A DNA stretch of 64,000 nt, from contig JAUILK010000001.1 in assembly GCA_030433275.1 (NCBI GenBank), positions 62,001 through 126,000 of the forward strand. Direction: 5' to 3'. The number at the start of each line of letters is the position of its first letter. Position 1 is the first letter of the stretch. Position numbers and translations under genes: made by a program. This DNA is from Gammaproteobacteria bacterium. Lineage in GTDB: Bacteria; Pseudomonadota; Gammaproteobacteria; Nitrococcales; Nitrococcaceae. Under the pieces are notes generated by a model that was given only the letters and a program-made list of their open reading frames with translations, did no database searches and was not told the origin of the DNA. Below are positions 36,828 through 46,350 of this stretch, one piece after another.

Positions 36828-37135
36828 AAAAGACCATCGCCCCATTCAAAACGCTGTTCTAAGAACCTGTTCACAATCTCCGGAGCAAACAGTGTCAAGA
36901 ACGCCACATGGACGAACTGTCGGCTGGTATTGATCTTACGCTCGCAGTTCTTCCATAAGCGGCGGCATTTTTCCAGCCAACCGAAGGAGCGTTCCACGGC
37001 CCAACGTTGGGGTAACACAGCAAAGGTGTGCGCACCGTTACGTTTGACCACCTGTGCCGTGGCCTGGAGCTTCTCCTGCACGGCTTGCGCAAAAGAGCGT
37101 CCCCGTTGTAGCCCCGCCATCCACCAACACGCTCT
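36818..37135 (-). pseudogene. IS5-family transposase, C-terminal part
   Basis: About 100 residues with LQATAQVVKRNGAHTFAVLP, QRWAVERSFGWLEKCRRLWK and NCERKINTSRQFVHVAFL, the end of an IS5-group DDE transposase including the catalytic Glu region (VERSFGWLEK). The N-terminal two thirds are missing; upstream the sequence turns into a group II intron end. It truncates the S8 peptidase gene at the other side. Confidence 0.8.
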
Positions 37136-37146
37136 TAGAGAGGCTT

Positions 37147-37221
37147 GAGCCGTGTGACGGTAAACTGTCATGCACGGTTCTTAGGGGAGGGGGTGACCGT
37201 AAGGTCGCTCCCTTACCCGAC
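37147..37221 (+). ncRNA. Group II intron 3' end (domains V and VI), remnant
   Basis: Positions 37147-37180 form the 34-nt hairpin of domain V (GAGCCGTGTGACGG, then the GTAA-type tetraloop region and the complementary CGTGCATGAC strand ending CACGGTTC). It is followed by a second GC-rich hairpin ending CTCCCTTACCCGAC, the form of domain VI and the intron 3' terminus. No intron-encoded reverse transcriptase or 5' part is present, so only the end remains. Confidence 0.7.
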
Positions 37222-37239
37222 ATCCGCAGAGGCCGCGCT

Positions 37240-37551
37240 TCAGGGCGCGTCTTCGTCCGGCACTTCGAGCAGGCGCTCGCTGCGCCATACTCGAACGATG
37301 CGCACGTGCTTCGAGTCACGCCGGTACACGATGCGGAACGGCGGCCGGATCAGCTCGCGCAGAAAGGGCTGGTCGAACTCCGGGACGATCCGGCCCATGT
37401 CGGGATGATCGGCCAGCGCCTCGATGCTCGCGACGATCTCACCGAGCAGACGCTCGCCCACGTCGGGCACGCCCTGTTCGGTGTACCAGGCACGCAATGC
37501 CTCCAGATCGGCGAGTGCGGATTCGGCGAACCGGATAGCGACCTTCGACAT
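37240..37551 (-). CDS. ParE/RelE-family toxin
   Basis: A 103-residue protein with the ParE/RelE fold pattern: FAESALADLEALRAWYTEQG at the start, GRIVPEF and then FRIVYRRDSKHVRIVRVWRSER. Members cleave mRNA (RelE) or poison gyrase (ParE); which applies is not evident. It lies 4 nt downstream of a Phd/YefM-type antitoxin gene, forming a toxin-antitoxin operon on the minus strand. Its end is 19 bp from the group II intron remnant. Confidence 0.88.
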   Translation of the reverse strand: MSKVAIRFAESALADLEALRAWYTEQGVPDVGERLLGEIVASIEALADHPDMGRIVPEFDQPFLRELIRPPFRIVYRRDSKHVRIVRVWRSERLLEVPDEDAP

Positions 37552-37555
37552 GCGG

Positions 37556-37825
37556 CTACTTCAAGCCGAGCCGAGCCTTGACATCCGAAAGGGACAGCTC
37601 GCGTCCGGCCTCGAGATCCGCCAGACCGATGACCACAGCCCGCATGAACGCCCGTTCCTCTTCGGCCGCCTCGTAATCGGTGACCGACTGCACCACGGCG
37701 ACCCCGCGCCCGCGGCTGGTGAGCAGCACAGGCCGGTGAGCGTCGGTCGCGTGCTTGACGACACGGCCGGGGTTGACCTTCAGGTCGGTCAGCGGAATCA
37801 CGTCCTCGGAGAACTTGGCGCTCAT
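37556..37825 (-). CDS. Phd/YefM-family antitoxin
   Basis: An 89-residue antitoxin. The N-terminal DNA-binding part contains IPLTDLKVNPGRVVKHATDAHRPVLLTSRGRGVAVV, the standard Phd/YefM pattern, and the C-terminal half (residues 50-89) should wrap and neutralise the toxin. It is first in the two-gene operon and presumably represses it together with the toxin. Confidence 0.88.
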   Translation of the reverse strand: MSAKFSEDVIPLTDLKVNPGRVVKHATDAHRPVLLTSRGRGVAVVQSVTDYEAAEEERAFMRAVVIGLADLEAGRELSLSDVKARLGLK

Positions 37826-38377
37826 GCTCGGATCCTAAAGCCCTGTGAACAGGGCCAATAATAGCACCTGTTAAAAGATCTCTCCAGGTTCGTGCCGACA
37901 GCTGAGCAAGACCGCCTCGTCGATCGAGCGCAAGGCACCACTTTTACCCAAGTGGCCAGGGAGAAGATGCCAGCCTCGGCCGGCGTGCTCAGTCCTCGTT
38001 CGGCAGCAGAATGGTCATGACCGGCTCGCCCCCGTCGCCGGCACCCACCGCCCGCGAATTGAGCGGTCAAAGACAATGCCGCGTGCCGGTGCGTGCCTCT
38101 CCATCTGTCAGCACGATGCCCCGTATCGCGTCGTCGCATTGAAACAAACCAAGCGACCGATTAGGACCACATGCTGGCCCGGTGGAGTTTCGAGTCACAG
38201 GACAAAGCGGCGCAGTTTAGAAAGCCGGTCTGCCAATGGCTACGGGGCGGGATTTCGGGCGCCTCTGGGGCAGCCCTGTCCAGCGAAAATCGTGTCCGAA
38301 ATCGTGTCTAACTGGAGCCCAAGCTGCCCCAAAACACCCCTAAAATTAGACACGAATGACATATAAGCTATTGATTT
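37826..38377. other. Region between the toxin-antitoxin pair and the island boundary
   Basis: I see no convincing gene in these 550 bp; short frames on both strands look decayed. Near the right end are TCGTGTCCGA (38290), TCGTGTCTAA (38302) and its complement TTAGACACGA (38346), close to the attachment site. Confidence 0.5.
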
Positions 38378-38393
38378 ATTGGCGGAGAGGGAG
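38378..38393 (-). other. attL: 16-bp tRNA-Ser 3'-end repeat
   Basis: ATTGGCGGAGAGGGAG occurs here and again at 63167-63182. Its complement CTCCCTCTCCGCCA is the 3' end of a tRNA-Ser gene. The integrase gene begins 160 bp away. The full tRNA gene is not present at either copy. Confidence 0.7.
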
Positions 38394-38516
38394 TCCGCTA
38401 ACTTAGGGGCTCATAAGGCCCCATAAGATACATAGTCCCTTTCTAATCTAACTACTTATATTCCTATACAGTCCCAAAGCCGTTATTATAATCCATGTCA
38501 AAAGGGGGACTTATTC

Positions 38517-38536
38517 GGGGACCGCTCTTGGTCCCC
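38517..38536 (+). promoter_or_regulatory. Hairpin before the integrase gene
   Basis: GGGGACC and GGTCCCC form a perfect 7-bp stem around GCTCTT, ending 19 nt before the integrase start. The GGGGACC word also occurs twice near the right end of the island (63094-63112). It could be an attenuator or an integrase/excisionase binding site. Confidence 0.35.
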
Positions 38537-38555
38537 TGAGGAACAGGATTACGCG

Positions 38556-39776
38556 ATGGCCATTCACAAGCTCACGCCACGCAAGGTGGCAACCGCTCGC
38601 CCTGGAAAATACGTCGACGGCGGTGGGCTCCGGCTGGTGGTCTCAAATTCGGGCGCGAAGAAGTGGGTATTTCGCTTCACCTTTGAGGGCAAGTGTCGGG
38701 AGATGGGCCTGGGCAGCTTCCCTGACGTCGGATTGGCCGCGGCACGCGAGAAGGCCACCGAGCACCGCAAAGAGGTCAAGGCGGGCATTGATCCCATTGA
38801 GGCGCGCCGTTCCCAGCCGCAGAAAACCCCGACCTTCACCACCTGCGCGGCCCGCTACCTCCGCGCGCACCGGCGCGGCTGGAGGAACGCTAAACACGCG
38901 CGACAGTGGGCGAGCACCTTAAAGACCTATGCGCGGCCCGTGATCGGATCCATGCGGGTGGACGCCATCGCGACCGAAGACATCTTGGGGATCCTCTCCC
39001 CCGTCTGGACTAGCAAGACCGAAACCGCCAAACGGGTGCAAGGGCGTGTAGAGAACATCCTGGATTACGCCGCGGCGCATAAGTACCGCGATCCCTTGAA
39101 CCCCGCCCGCTGGCGCGGCCACTTGGACAAGCTGCTGCCGAAGCCCTCACGGGTGAAGAAGGTCACACATCATCCCGCCATGCCGCATATGGAGGTCCCG
39201 GCCTTCATGGCGGAGCTCTGGGGCAACGACAGCATCTCGGCGCTCGCGCTGCGCTTCCTCATCCTGACGGCTACGCGTACCAATGAGGTCCTGAGAGCGC
39301 AGTGGCCGGAGATCGACTTGGAGAGTGCCATCTGGATCGTCCCGGCGCAGCGGATGAAGGCTCGGCGTGATCACCGGGTGCCGCTGTCCGATGCCACCAT
39401 GGCCGTACTAGACGCCCTACCCCGCGTTGCCGGCAATCCCTACCTTTTTCCCGGTGTCCGCCGCGGCCGGCCACTATCGAACATGGCGCTGCTGCAGCTG
39501 ATGCGAGGTATGGGCTACGGAGTGGCGGGCGACCGGGGCAGCTACGTGCCCCATGGCTTTCGCTCGAGCTTTCGAGACTGGTCCGGCGAGGTATCAAGCT
39601 TCCCGCGCGATGTGGCGGAGATGGCGCTCGCGCACGTCATAGAGAACAAGGTCGAGGCCGCTTACCGGCGCGGGGACCTCTTCACCAAGCGTCGCAAGAT
39701 GATGCAGGAATGGGCGGACTATCTTGGTAAGTTGAAAGCCGGCGCCGAGGTTACGCCGATTAACCAGAGCGCCTGA
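38556..39776 (+). CDS. int: P4-type tyrosine integrase
   Basis: A 406-residue integrase. The N-terminal DUF4102-type arm-binding domain (YVDGGGLRLVVSNSGAKKWVFRF) is followed by a SAM-like core-binding domain and a catalytic domain with Arg in TATRTNEVLRAQW, His-x-x-Arg in HGFRSSFRDW, LAHVIENKVEAAYRRGDL with the second His and the Tyr nucleophile. It catalyses site-specific recombination between the element and a tRNA-Ser 3' end. It sits next to attL, as is usual for genomic islands and phage satellites. Confidence 0.95.
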   Translation: MAIHKLTPRKVATARPGKYVDGGGLRLVVSNSGAKKWVFRFTFEGKCREMGLGSFPDVGLAAAREKATEHRKEVKAGIDPIEARRSQPQKTPTFTTCAARYLRAHRRGWRNAKHARQWASTLKTYARPVIGSMRVDAIATEDILGILSPVWTSKTETAKRVQGRVENILDYAAAHKYRDPLNPARWRGHLDKLLPKPSRVKKVTHHPAMPHMEVPAFMAELWGNDSISALALRFLILTATRTNEVLRAQWPEIDLESAIWIVPAQRMKARRDHRVPLSDATMAVLDALPRVAGNPYLFPGVRRGRPLSNMALLQLMRGMGYGVAGDRGSYVPHGFRSSFRDWSGEVSSFPRDVAEMALAHVIENKVEAAYRRGDLFTKRRKMMQEWADYLGKLKAGAEVTPINQSA

Positions 39777-40051
39777 ACGCAGCCACCAGGGAACGCATTG
39801 TGGGCGGCCGGGGAATCAAAAACAGGCGGCCCCAACGTTGGCACGGGGCCGTTGGCACGGGGCGACCCGGCGCGGCACTTGCCTTTGAGCCTGCAAGCGG
39901 CGTGACGGGCGGTCCGAAGCCTCAAGCTTGATAAGCATCGCACGCGACAACAGAATAATCGGCAAATGGATTGGGAGTTCCCGATCGGCGTAGCGGTGCG
40001 GTGGAAGTCGCGCCCCTTCTGCTTTCTCCTGCCGCCCCCGGTTTAGAGCAT

Positions 40052-43000
40052 CTATTGCTGCGACAGTTCGATATTCCCGGGAGCCCAGCCCATAGTAGCG
40101 ACCTCATCGATGGCCGATCCCAGCTTCTGCGGATCGTCGACCACCACGTAACTCCACCGTCCATATTCTCCTAATTGATTCACGGCCCGCACCCAGCGCT
40201 CCGCGGCCTTGGCCTTTACATCGGCGTCATCGCCATACTGCCCCTTTACCTCGACGATGAGCTGTAGGCGGTTGTCCAGTACGACGATGAAATCCGGGAA
40301 ATACCGGGCCTGAATATTGCGCTTACGGTAGGGAATAACGAAGCCGAGATGGTCGTTCTTGACCCATCGAGCCACACCGGGATGTGAATCCAACGCAAAC
40401 GCCGCGCTTTGTTCCCACTTGCCAGTGTCGGCAACCATCGCATTTAGGTGGCATTTCTCCACCGAATAGATCGGCTTGGTGGAATAGAAGTCCACGTACA
40501 GCGTGCTGCCGCGGCCGCTTGCGCCCTGCGGGATGACCGGCAACTCTTGCACTGAGTCATCTCCACCCTTACGAATCGCATCGAGCAGCGCCGATACCGC
40601 CGCCTGCATGTAATGGCGGACAGCGAGCAGGTCGCAAGCCTGGCTGTCTCCCTTGCGCACGAGCTTGTCGGGGTCGGCCAGGAATCGCCGGGCGACGAAC
40701 AGTACCTTCTGAAACAATTGCGTCACAGGCACCGCGTCCGCGCCGTTTTCCACCTGCCAGCGACGACAGACTTCCCTGGCCAGCCGGAAGGCCACCTCCT
40801 GATCCCGAAACTGGGCTCGCCATGCATCGAGCGAGAGCTTGGGACGCTCGCCGGGGCCATAGGCAGATAAGGCACCTTCCGGCGCAGTCAGTGCGACCAA
40901 CTCAACAGTCTGCGGAATCTGCATCGGGTCCAGGGTCACCTGCGATACGCGCTCCCACTCCACCGTGACGTCGACACCACCGCTTTGGTGGTATCCGGTC
41001 ACGATGGGAAACGTAATCTCGTATTCCGCCTTCTCCGGCACGGAATAGATATGGTTCGGCTCGGGCTGATCCACCGGATCACGTGACTCGCGCACCTTGA
41101 AAGGCACCAGCTCGAAAGGCACGCCGAATACCTTGGCGGTCTCCTCGGCGAACTGCTCTGAGCCGTCATCCTTCAGGGCATAGCTCCGCCGCCGCAGCGC
41201 ACGTCCGACCACCTGCTCGCAGAGCAACTGCGAGCCAAAGGGACGAAGTCCCACAATGTGGGTTACCGTGTTCGCATCCCAGCCCTCCGTGAGCATGGAA
41301 ACCGAAACGATGCAGCGCACATCGCGTCCCGGCGGAATACGCTCGTCCATCCACCGTAGCGTCCCGTCGTCGTCATCGTTGGCGACCTTTTCGTTGTGCT
41401 TGTGCACCAGCTCGGACCACTCCTCCGGCACCTTGCCACCCGGCCATTCCGCCTTGCCGATGGTGTCCATGGTGAAGCGCAGGCGCCGCGTCTCGTCCTT
41501 GGTGCCACCTTCCTCGATGTCTTCCACCACGCGGGAATCGATGCGTACGGTCACTTCCTGATCCGGCTCGTTACGGAACCATGGCGGCGCCTCGCCGTGT
41601 CCCCCTTCGCCTTCCCCCAGCCATTCGTACACGGCCTTGGCCACCCGGGTATCGCGACAGACAATAATGAATACCGGCGGCACCGGGTGTTTGTGTTGCC
41701 GCTTGGCAAAGCCTTCCCACTGCTGGAAGCGGTGATGCCATTCCTGCGCCAGCAGGTTGATGGGGGCACTGGCGTAGGTCATCACGATCTCGGGGGTAAT
41801 ATTGGTGCCGTAGCCGTCCTGCTGGGCCTTCTCCTGCACCCAGCGCCAGACATTGAAATAGGCGGCTTCCTCCGCGCCTGTCGCGTCTCGGGACGGCAAC
41901 TGCGGGATCTTCACCAGGCCGGATTCGATCGCATCCAGCAGCCCAAAATCTGACACCACCCAGGGGAACGGCTTACCCACCTCATTGCCGGAACCCTGGA
42001 TGTAGAACGGCGTAGCGGAGAGGTCGACGCAGAGGCGAATGCCCTTCTTCCTGCCGCCAGCCAGCTTGTTGATACGGTCGAGCCCCTCGATCCAGATGGT
42101 GGCCTCGCGCGCATTCTTCTTGGCCAGGTTCCTGTCCTCCTCCAGGTCGGCCTCGTCGCTGATGCGATCCCCTCGCCGATAGGCATGATGCGCCTCGTCA
42201 TTGAACACCAGCCAGTGCGGCGCACGGCCGCGGCCCGATCCCAACTCCTGGCGGATGCGCTTGAACCAGGCCTGGTCCGATTCGAAATACTTGATCTCCC
42301 GGGTCTCGTTGGCCTTGCCCTCGTTCTTGACGATCTCCACCGGCTCGCCGGTCTTTACCACCCTGGCGGATTGGCCATTGACGGTGTTGGTCTCCCGCTT
42401 GGCCAGCCGGTGCCAGTTAGCGATCATCACCTCGCCCCGCCTCAGCTCCTCCATCCGCTGAGGCGGCACCAGTTGCCGTGTGCGGTACAGGCTCAGGTCG
42501 CCGTGCGCCGGATTCAGCTCCTGAAGGCGTTCGCGGATGGTCACGTTCGGACACACGATCAGCACCGTGTCGGTGAAGCGGTTGTCGGTGGGTGCGGCCA
42601 TCCGGTTCAGGATCGACCAGGCCGCCAGCATCCCCATTACCGTGGTCTTGCCTGTCCCCGTGGCCATCTTGCAGGCATAGCGAGTAAAGGCACGAAAGCC
42701 CTGCGCCTTCGCCTCGGCGCCGGGGTTGTCAGTGGGGATCGCCGGTATGTCCTTGCGGTAGAGTTCCGCCGCCTCGGTGAGAAATATAACGGTCTCGGCC
42801 GCCTCGATTTGCGCAAAGAACAGCCGTTGCATCCGGTCTTCGGATCGCCACAGGCCCAGCAGCTCCCGCGTCACCGGCGAGACACCGTCGTAGGCGCGCC
42901 TGGTCAACTCGCCCGCGCGCCAGACCGCCACCCGCTGACGCAGCAGATTGACCAGCGCCAGCTCCTCCTCTTGCCCGACCTCGGCATCGCCGAACAGGCC

Positions 43001-43219
43001 TTCCTGACCCTTCGCCGGCTTGCGCCCGCGCTGGGCATGCTCCGGGACTCGGAAGTAGTAGCTGGCCGGTCGTCGACCCTCAGCCTTCTCCGGTAGCTCG
43101 CCCCTTTTGACCTGCCAGTGAAAGCGAGGCTTGTAGAAGGGCGGGTTGATGATCGGGGAATCGACCTCGAGCGGGCCGCCCGGCGTCTGGTGATCTTGCC
43201 CTTCTTCGTCCGGCATCAC
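40052..43219 (-). CDS. Type III-like restriction helicase-nuclease (Res)
   Basis: About 1055 residues. Superfamily 2 helicase motifs are visible: KMATGTGKT (motif I, about residue 185), NDEAHH (motif II, about 335), DLSATPF (motif III) and EQVVGRALRR (motif VI, about 685). The C-terminus has a PD-(D/E)xK nuclease signature, YFPDFIVVLDNRLQLIVEVKG (about 980-1000). It starts with GTG at 43219 or ATG at 43216, overlapping the methyltransferase stop. It should translocate on and cut unmodified DNA together with the adjacent methyltransferase. Confidence 0.9.
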   Translation of the reverse strand: MMPDEEGQDHQTPGGPLEVDSPIINPPFYKPRFHWQVKRGELPEKAEGRRPASYYFRVPEHAQRGRKPAKGQEGLFGDAEVGQEEELALVNLLRQRVAVWRAGELTRRAYDGVSPVTRELLGLWRSEDRMQRLFFAQIEAAETVIFLTEAAELYRKDIPAIPTDNPGAEAKAQGFRAFTRYACKMATGTGKTTVMGMLAAWSILNRMAAPTDNRFTDTVLIVCPNVTIRERLQELNPAHGDLSLYRTRQLVPPQRMEELRRGEVMIANWHRLAKRETNTVNGQSARVVKTGEPVEIVKNEGKANETREIKYFESDQAWFKRIRQELGSGRGRAPHWLVFNDEAHHAYRRGDRISDEADLEEDRNLAKKNAREATIWIEGLDRINKLAGGRKKGIRLCVDLSATPFYIQGSGNEVGKPFPWVVSDFGLLDAIESGLVKIPQLPSRDATGAEEAAYFNVWRWVQEKAQQDGYGTNITPEIVMTYASAPINLLAQEWHHRFQQWEGFAKRQHKHPVPPVFIIVCRDTRVAKAVYEWLGEGEGGHGEAPPWFRNEPDQEVTVRIDSRVVEDIEEGGTKDETRRLRFTMDTIGKAEWPGGKVPEEWSELVHKHNEKVANDDDDGTLRWMDERIPPGRDVRCIVSVSMLTEGWDANTVTHIVGLRPFGSQLLCEQVVGRALRRRSYALKDDGSEQFAEETAKVFGVPFELVPFKVRESRDPVDQPEPNHIYSVPEKAEYEITFPIVTGYHQSGGVDVTVEWERVSQVTLDPMQIPQTVELVALTAPEGALSAYGPGERPKLSLDAWRAQFRDQEVAFRLAREVCRRWQVENGADAVPVTQLFQKVLFVARRFLADPDKLVRKGDSQACDLLAVRHYMQAAVSALLDAIRKGGDDSVQELPVIPQGASGRGSTLYVDFYSTKPIYSVEKCHLNAMVADTGKWEQSAAFALDSHPGVARWVKNDHLGFVIPYRKRNIQARYFPDFIVVLDNRLQLIVEVKGQYGDDADVKAKAAERWVRAVNQLGEYGRWSYVVVDDPQKLGSAIDEVATMGWAPGNIELSQQ

Positions 43220-46200
43220 TGTGCCTCATCCACGCTGCGAACTTTCATCAGCTCATTGCCCCGCTCGTCGATGACCTTCACCGCGATCCGGCGATTTTCC
43301 CCGAGCGGGAACGGCTCCGACTCCGTGCCCGCCAGATGCTCCCACACGCTGTCGTCGAAATCGGCCTTGAGCGATTTCTTCAGGTTGTCCCAGGCGCCGG
43401 TGCGCGGGAAGAACACCTGCGAGGCGCAGAACACCAGGCTGTTGTAGTCGGTATCCAGCATCCAGCAGGGCAGATTCTCGGCTGCCACAGACTCCGTCTC
43501 CAGATTGTCCGGGCGGAAAATGTCCAACCCGCGCACCTCGGCCTGGTACAGCGGCTCGCCACCGTCGTGTTGGCCGGCGGGCTTGAGTTGGACGTCCGGC
43601 AACCCGGTCACCGAGAAGATCTGGTCGGTATGGCTCGTCTTGAGCAAATCCGCCATCACCACGTCCGGGGTGACGTTCACGTAAATGCACGGGATGCGCA
43701 GCTTGGCACGATCTTCCACCAGCTCCCGGGCCTTCGCCTGGATGGCGAAGCCGAACAGATAGAGCCGGTCATATTTCAGGAAGTAGGCTTCCCGCGCTGC
43801 CTCGTAGACCTGCTGCGAATGAATGGCGCCGTCTTCCGGCCCAAAAACCACGGCAATGCGCTGCTCGGCCTCACCATTGCCCTCCATCTTCGCCTCGGCA
43901 TGCAGCCATTCGCAGTCCGCCAGCGGCCGCACATTGTCCAGGGCTAGGGACTGATTGCCGGGCAACTGCAGATTGTGCGCCTGACGCAGCACCTCGATCA
44001 TCCGATCCAAGTAGGCGCGCGGGTTCTCGTAGCCAGCCGCCGATTCCGCGGTTTCCTCGGCTGCTGTCTCGTCCAGGGTCGCCGCCGCCTGGATGGTCGC
44101 CTCAACGGTGAAGGGGCCGCATACGCGCGTCGTCTTTTTGTTCTCTTCCGGCCGGTCCACCAGCGTGACCATTTCCGGCTCTTCGTTATTGGCGATGCTC
44201 GCGGCCGTCGTACGGGGCACTAGCCCGCCAATTTCCTCGCCCTTGCGGTTCTGCTTGCGTTTATAGACGAAGCCGCCGGCCGGGCCACGCTGTGGTTCCT
44301 TCAGTTCGTACCAGGGGAAGGTGGCGGTAAGAAGACGCTGCCGGGCCAGCGCTAGCGGCACGCGGGAAGTATCGCAGGTAATCCAGCGGCGGCCCCATTG
44401 TTCGGCAACGTAGGCCGTAGTACCGGAGCCACAGGTTGGATCCAGCACAACATCACCAGGCTCCGTAGCCAGTAGAATACATCGCTCAATCACCCTGTTA
44501 TTCGTCTGAACAGCATATATCGGATCACTCGGTCCACCGATGCCATCCCACCAGTTTGTCAGGGATCTATAACCGAAGTCATTGTGATACCGCTTGAAAG
44601 CAAGCTGATCCCGCCCGACGTATAGCCGTCCCGCTTTCGCAAGCCGGTCCATGCCACTTGGCCCATTGACGGCAACCGCTGAATGTTTCCAACCCAGCCC
44701 TCGTGACACCCCGGGATCAAAGGTTCTTCCCATGTACTCATAAAGCTGAGCTTGCGACTTACCGGGATTACCGCTTGTGCTTGGATCAGCCTTGAACAGG
44801 CTAGCACCCGGAAAATCGTCTAGAGCCCGCGCGGGCTCATTCCTATAAAATCCACTTCCCTTGCCTTCCTTCTTCTCTAACTCAGCAAGGGACATTGTGT
44901 TCCCATCGGAGAATTCTATTTTGGAGAAACCATCTTCAACGAGCTCCCTAGTCACCGGTGACTTTTCATAAAGATTGTTGCAATAGCTAGCAGCCTTATC
45001 CCGGTCATTGGCATACCAAAGAAGATAGTCATTTACCGATTGCAACAATTTCCCTTTCTGACTTCCTGTTTTCTTTACTGGAATCGTAATTACAAAATTC
45101 TCATACCCGAATACTTCATCCATCACCTCCCGCATATGATGTAGATTGTCATCTGAAATCTGTACAAACACGCTGCCGCTCTCGCTCAGCAACTCCCGCG
45201 CCAGCAGCAGCCGGTCGCGCAGGTAGCTGAGATAGGAATGGAGGCCCAGCTCCCAGGTATCCCGGTAAGCCTTGACCATCTCCGGCTCGCGGATCATCTC
45301 CGCGTCCCTGCCGTGCTTGACATCCCGCTTGCGCACGAAAGGCTGGAAGTTGGAGCCGAACTTCACGCCGTAGGGCGGATCGATGTAGATCATCTGCACT
45401 TGGCCGCCCAGGCCCTCGTACTCCAGCAGGGAGTTCATCACCTGTAGTGAGTCGCCCAGGATCATGCGGTTGGTCCAAGGGCCGGTATGCTCGTAGGCAT
45501 CCAGCTTGTCCGCGATGTCCGCCTGCGGGTCACCGAACAGCTCCAAGTTCTGCCCGGCGGCCTTATAGCTCTGCAGCTTCTCCAGAATCGCGCGCGTGGA
45601 ATGGCGCTCGTGCACAAACAGCGGCACCGTGGGCACGCTAATCTGCTGACGCTCGGCCTTACCGGCCCAATTGAGGAAGGGCTGGGTGAGACTTTTCAGC
45701 CGCGCTGCGCACTCGCGGCTGGAACGGAAGGTCTCGCCGGTGCCCTGCCAGCGCTGCGGCTCGGCAAAGACGACTTCCTCACCCTTCTCCCCCGCCTCGG
45801 CCACCAGATTCAGCAGCCACTCAGCAAACTCCCGCTCGGCGTTCTCGTCCCATACCAGCTCCGGCGCCAGGCTGGAGTCATAGCGATAGGTCTTCGGCTC
45901 CCTGACCTGGTGGAACTGATCCTGCAAGCCCACGTCTGGGCGTAGCGTCGCCTCATCCGGGTGCTGGTAGTTGCCGTACTGGGCATTCCCGAAGGCGGAT
46001 TTCTCAGCCGCGTCAGCCGGCGTCTCGGTATTGCGGGGCGCCCTTGATGTGCCGGCCGAATTCGCGGCTGGCTCCACCACCAACGCCTTACGATACACGG
46101 CACCACCTCGGCCCCGGCCCTTGCCCAACACGCCTTCCCCAATCAATCGCTCGCGTACGACGTTCACCGCGTCTTCGCCGTATTCTTGCCCCTCGGCTTC

Positions 46201-46311
46201 CAGTGCCTGTTGTACCTCGCGGAACAGACTGACGTTGCCGATTGTGCTGCCGTCATCGGGCACTACGGAGAGAATCAGCTTGCGGATACGGGCATCCGTC
46301 GTTTCATCCAT
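43216..46311 (-). CDS. DNA adenine methyltransferase, beta class (type III Mod-like)
   Basis: A 1031-residue protein. A winged-helix-like N-terminus (ARIRKLILSVVPDDGSTIGN to about 75) precedes a long linker. Catalytic motif IV is MIYIDPPYGVKF (about 305) and the SAM-binding motif VVLDPTCGSGTTAYVAEQWG is near residue 620. Motif IV before motif I marks the beta class used by type III Mod proteins, and DPPY indicates N6-adenine methylation. Type III Mod subunits are usually 550-700 residues; the extra 350-residue C-terminal region is unassigned. It is the middle gene of the three-gene operon and recognises the target sequence. Confidence 0.9.
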   Translation of the reverse strand: MDETTDARIRKLILSVVPDDGSTIGNVSLFREVQQALEAEGQEYGEDAVNVVRERLIGEGVLGKGRGRGGAVYRKALVVEPAANSAGTSRAPRNTETPADAAEKSAFGNAQYGNYQHPDEATLRPDVGLQDQFHQVREPKTYRYDSSLAPELVWDENAEREFAEWLLNLVAEAGEKGEEVVFAEPQRWQGTGETFRSSRECAARLKSLTQPFLNWAGKAERQQISVPTVPLFVHERHSTRAILEKLQSYKAAGQNLELFGDPQADIADKLDAYEHTGPWTNRMILGDSLQVMNSLLEYEGLGGQVQMIYIDPPYGVKFGSNFQPFVRKRDVKHGRDAEMIREPEMVKAYRDTWELGLHSYLSYLRDRLLLARELLSESGSVFVQISDDNLHHMREVMDEVFGYENFVITIPVKKTGSQKGKLLQSVNDYLLWYANDRDKAASYCNNLYEKSPVTRELVEDGFSKIEFSDGNTMSLAELEKKEGKGSGFYRNEPARALDDFPGASLFKADPSTSGNPGKSQAQLYEYMGRTFDPGVSRGLGWKHSAVAVNGPSGMDRLAKAGRLYVGRDQLAFKRYHNDFGYRSLTNWWDGIGGPSDPIYAVQTNNRVIERCILLATEPGDVVLDPTCGSGTTAYVAEQWGRRWITCDTSRVPLALARQRLLTATFPWYELKEPQRGPAGGFVYKRKQNRKGEEIGGLVPRTTAASIANNEEPEMVTLVDRPEENKKTTRVCGPFTVEATIQAAATLDETAAEETAESAAGYENPRAYLDRMIEVLRQAHNLQLPGNQSLALDNVRPLADCEWLHAEAKMEGNGEAEQRIAVVFGPEDGAIHSQQVYEAAREAYFLKYDRLYLFGFAIQAKARELVEDRAKLRIPCIYVNVTPDVVMADLLKTSHTDQIFSVTGLPDVQLKPAGQHDGGEPLYQAEVRGLDIFRPDNLETESVAAENLPCWMLDTDYNSLVFCASQVFFPRTGAWDNLKKSLKADFDDSVWEHLAGTESEPFPLGENRRIAVKVIDERGNELMKVRSVDEAQ

Positions 46312-46350
46312 AGTTCTTGTTCTCTTATCGGTCTATGCTCAGGCACACCT

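Noticed and set aside
38378-38470. Complete tRNA-Ser at the left boundary
   Set aside because: Only the last 16 bases match; no T-loop, anticodon or D-arm follows.
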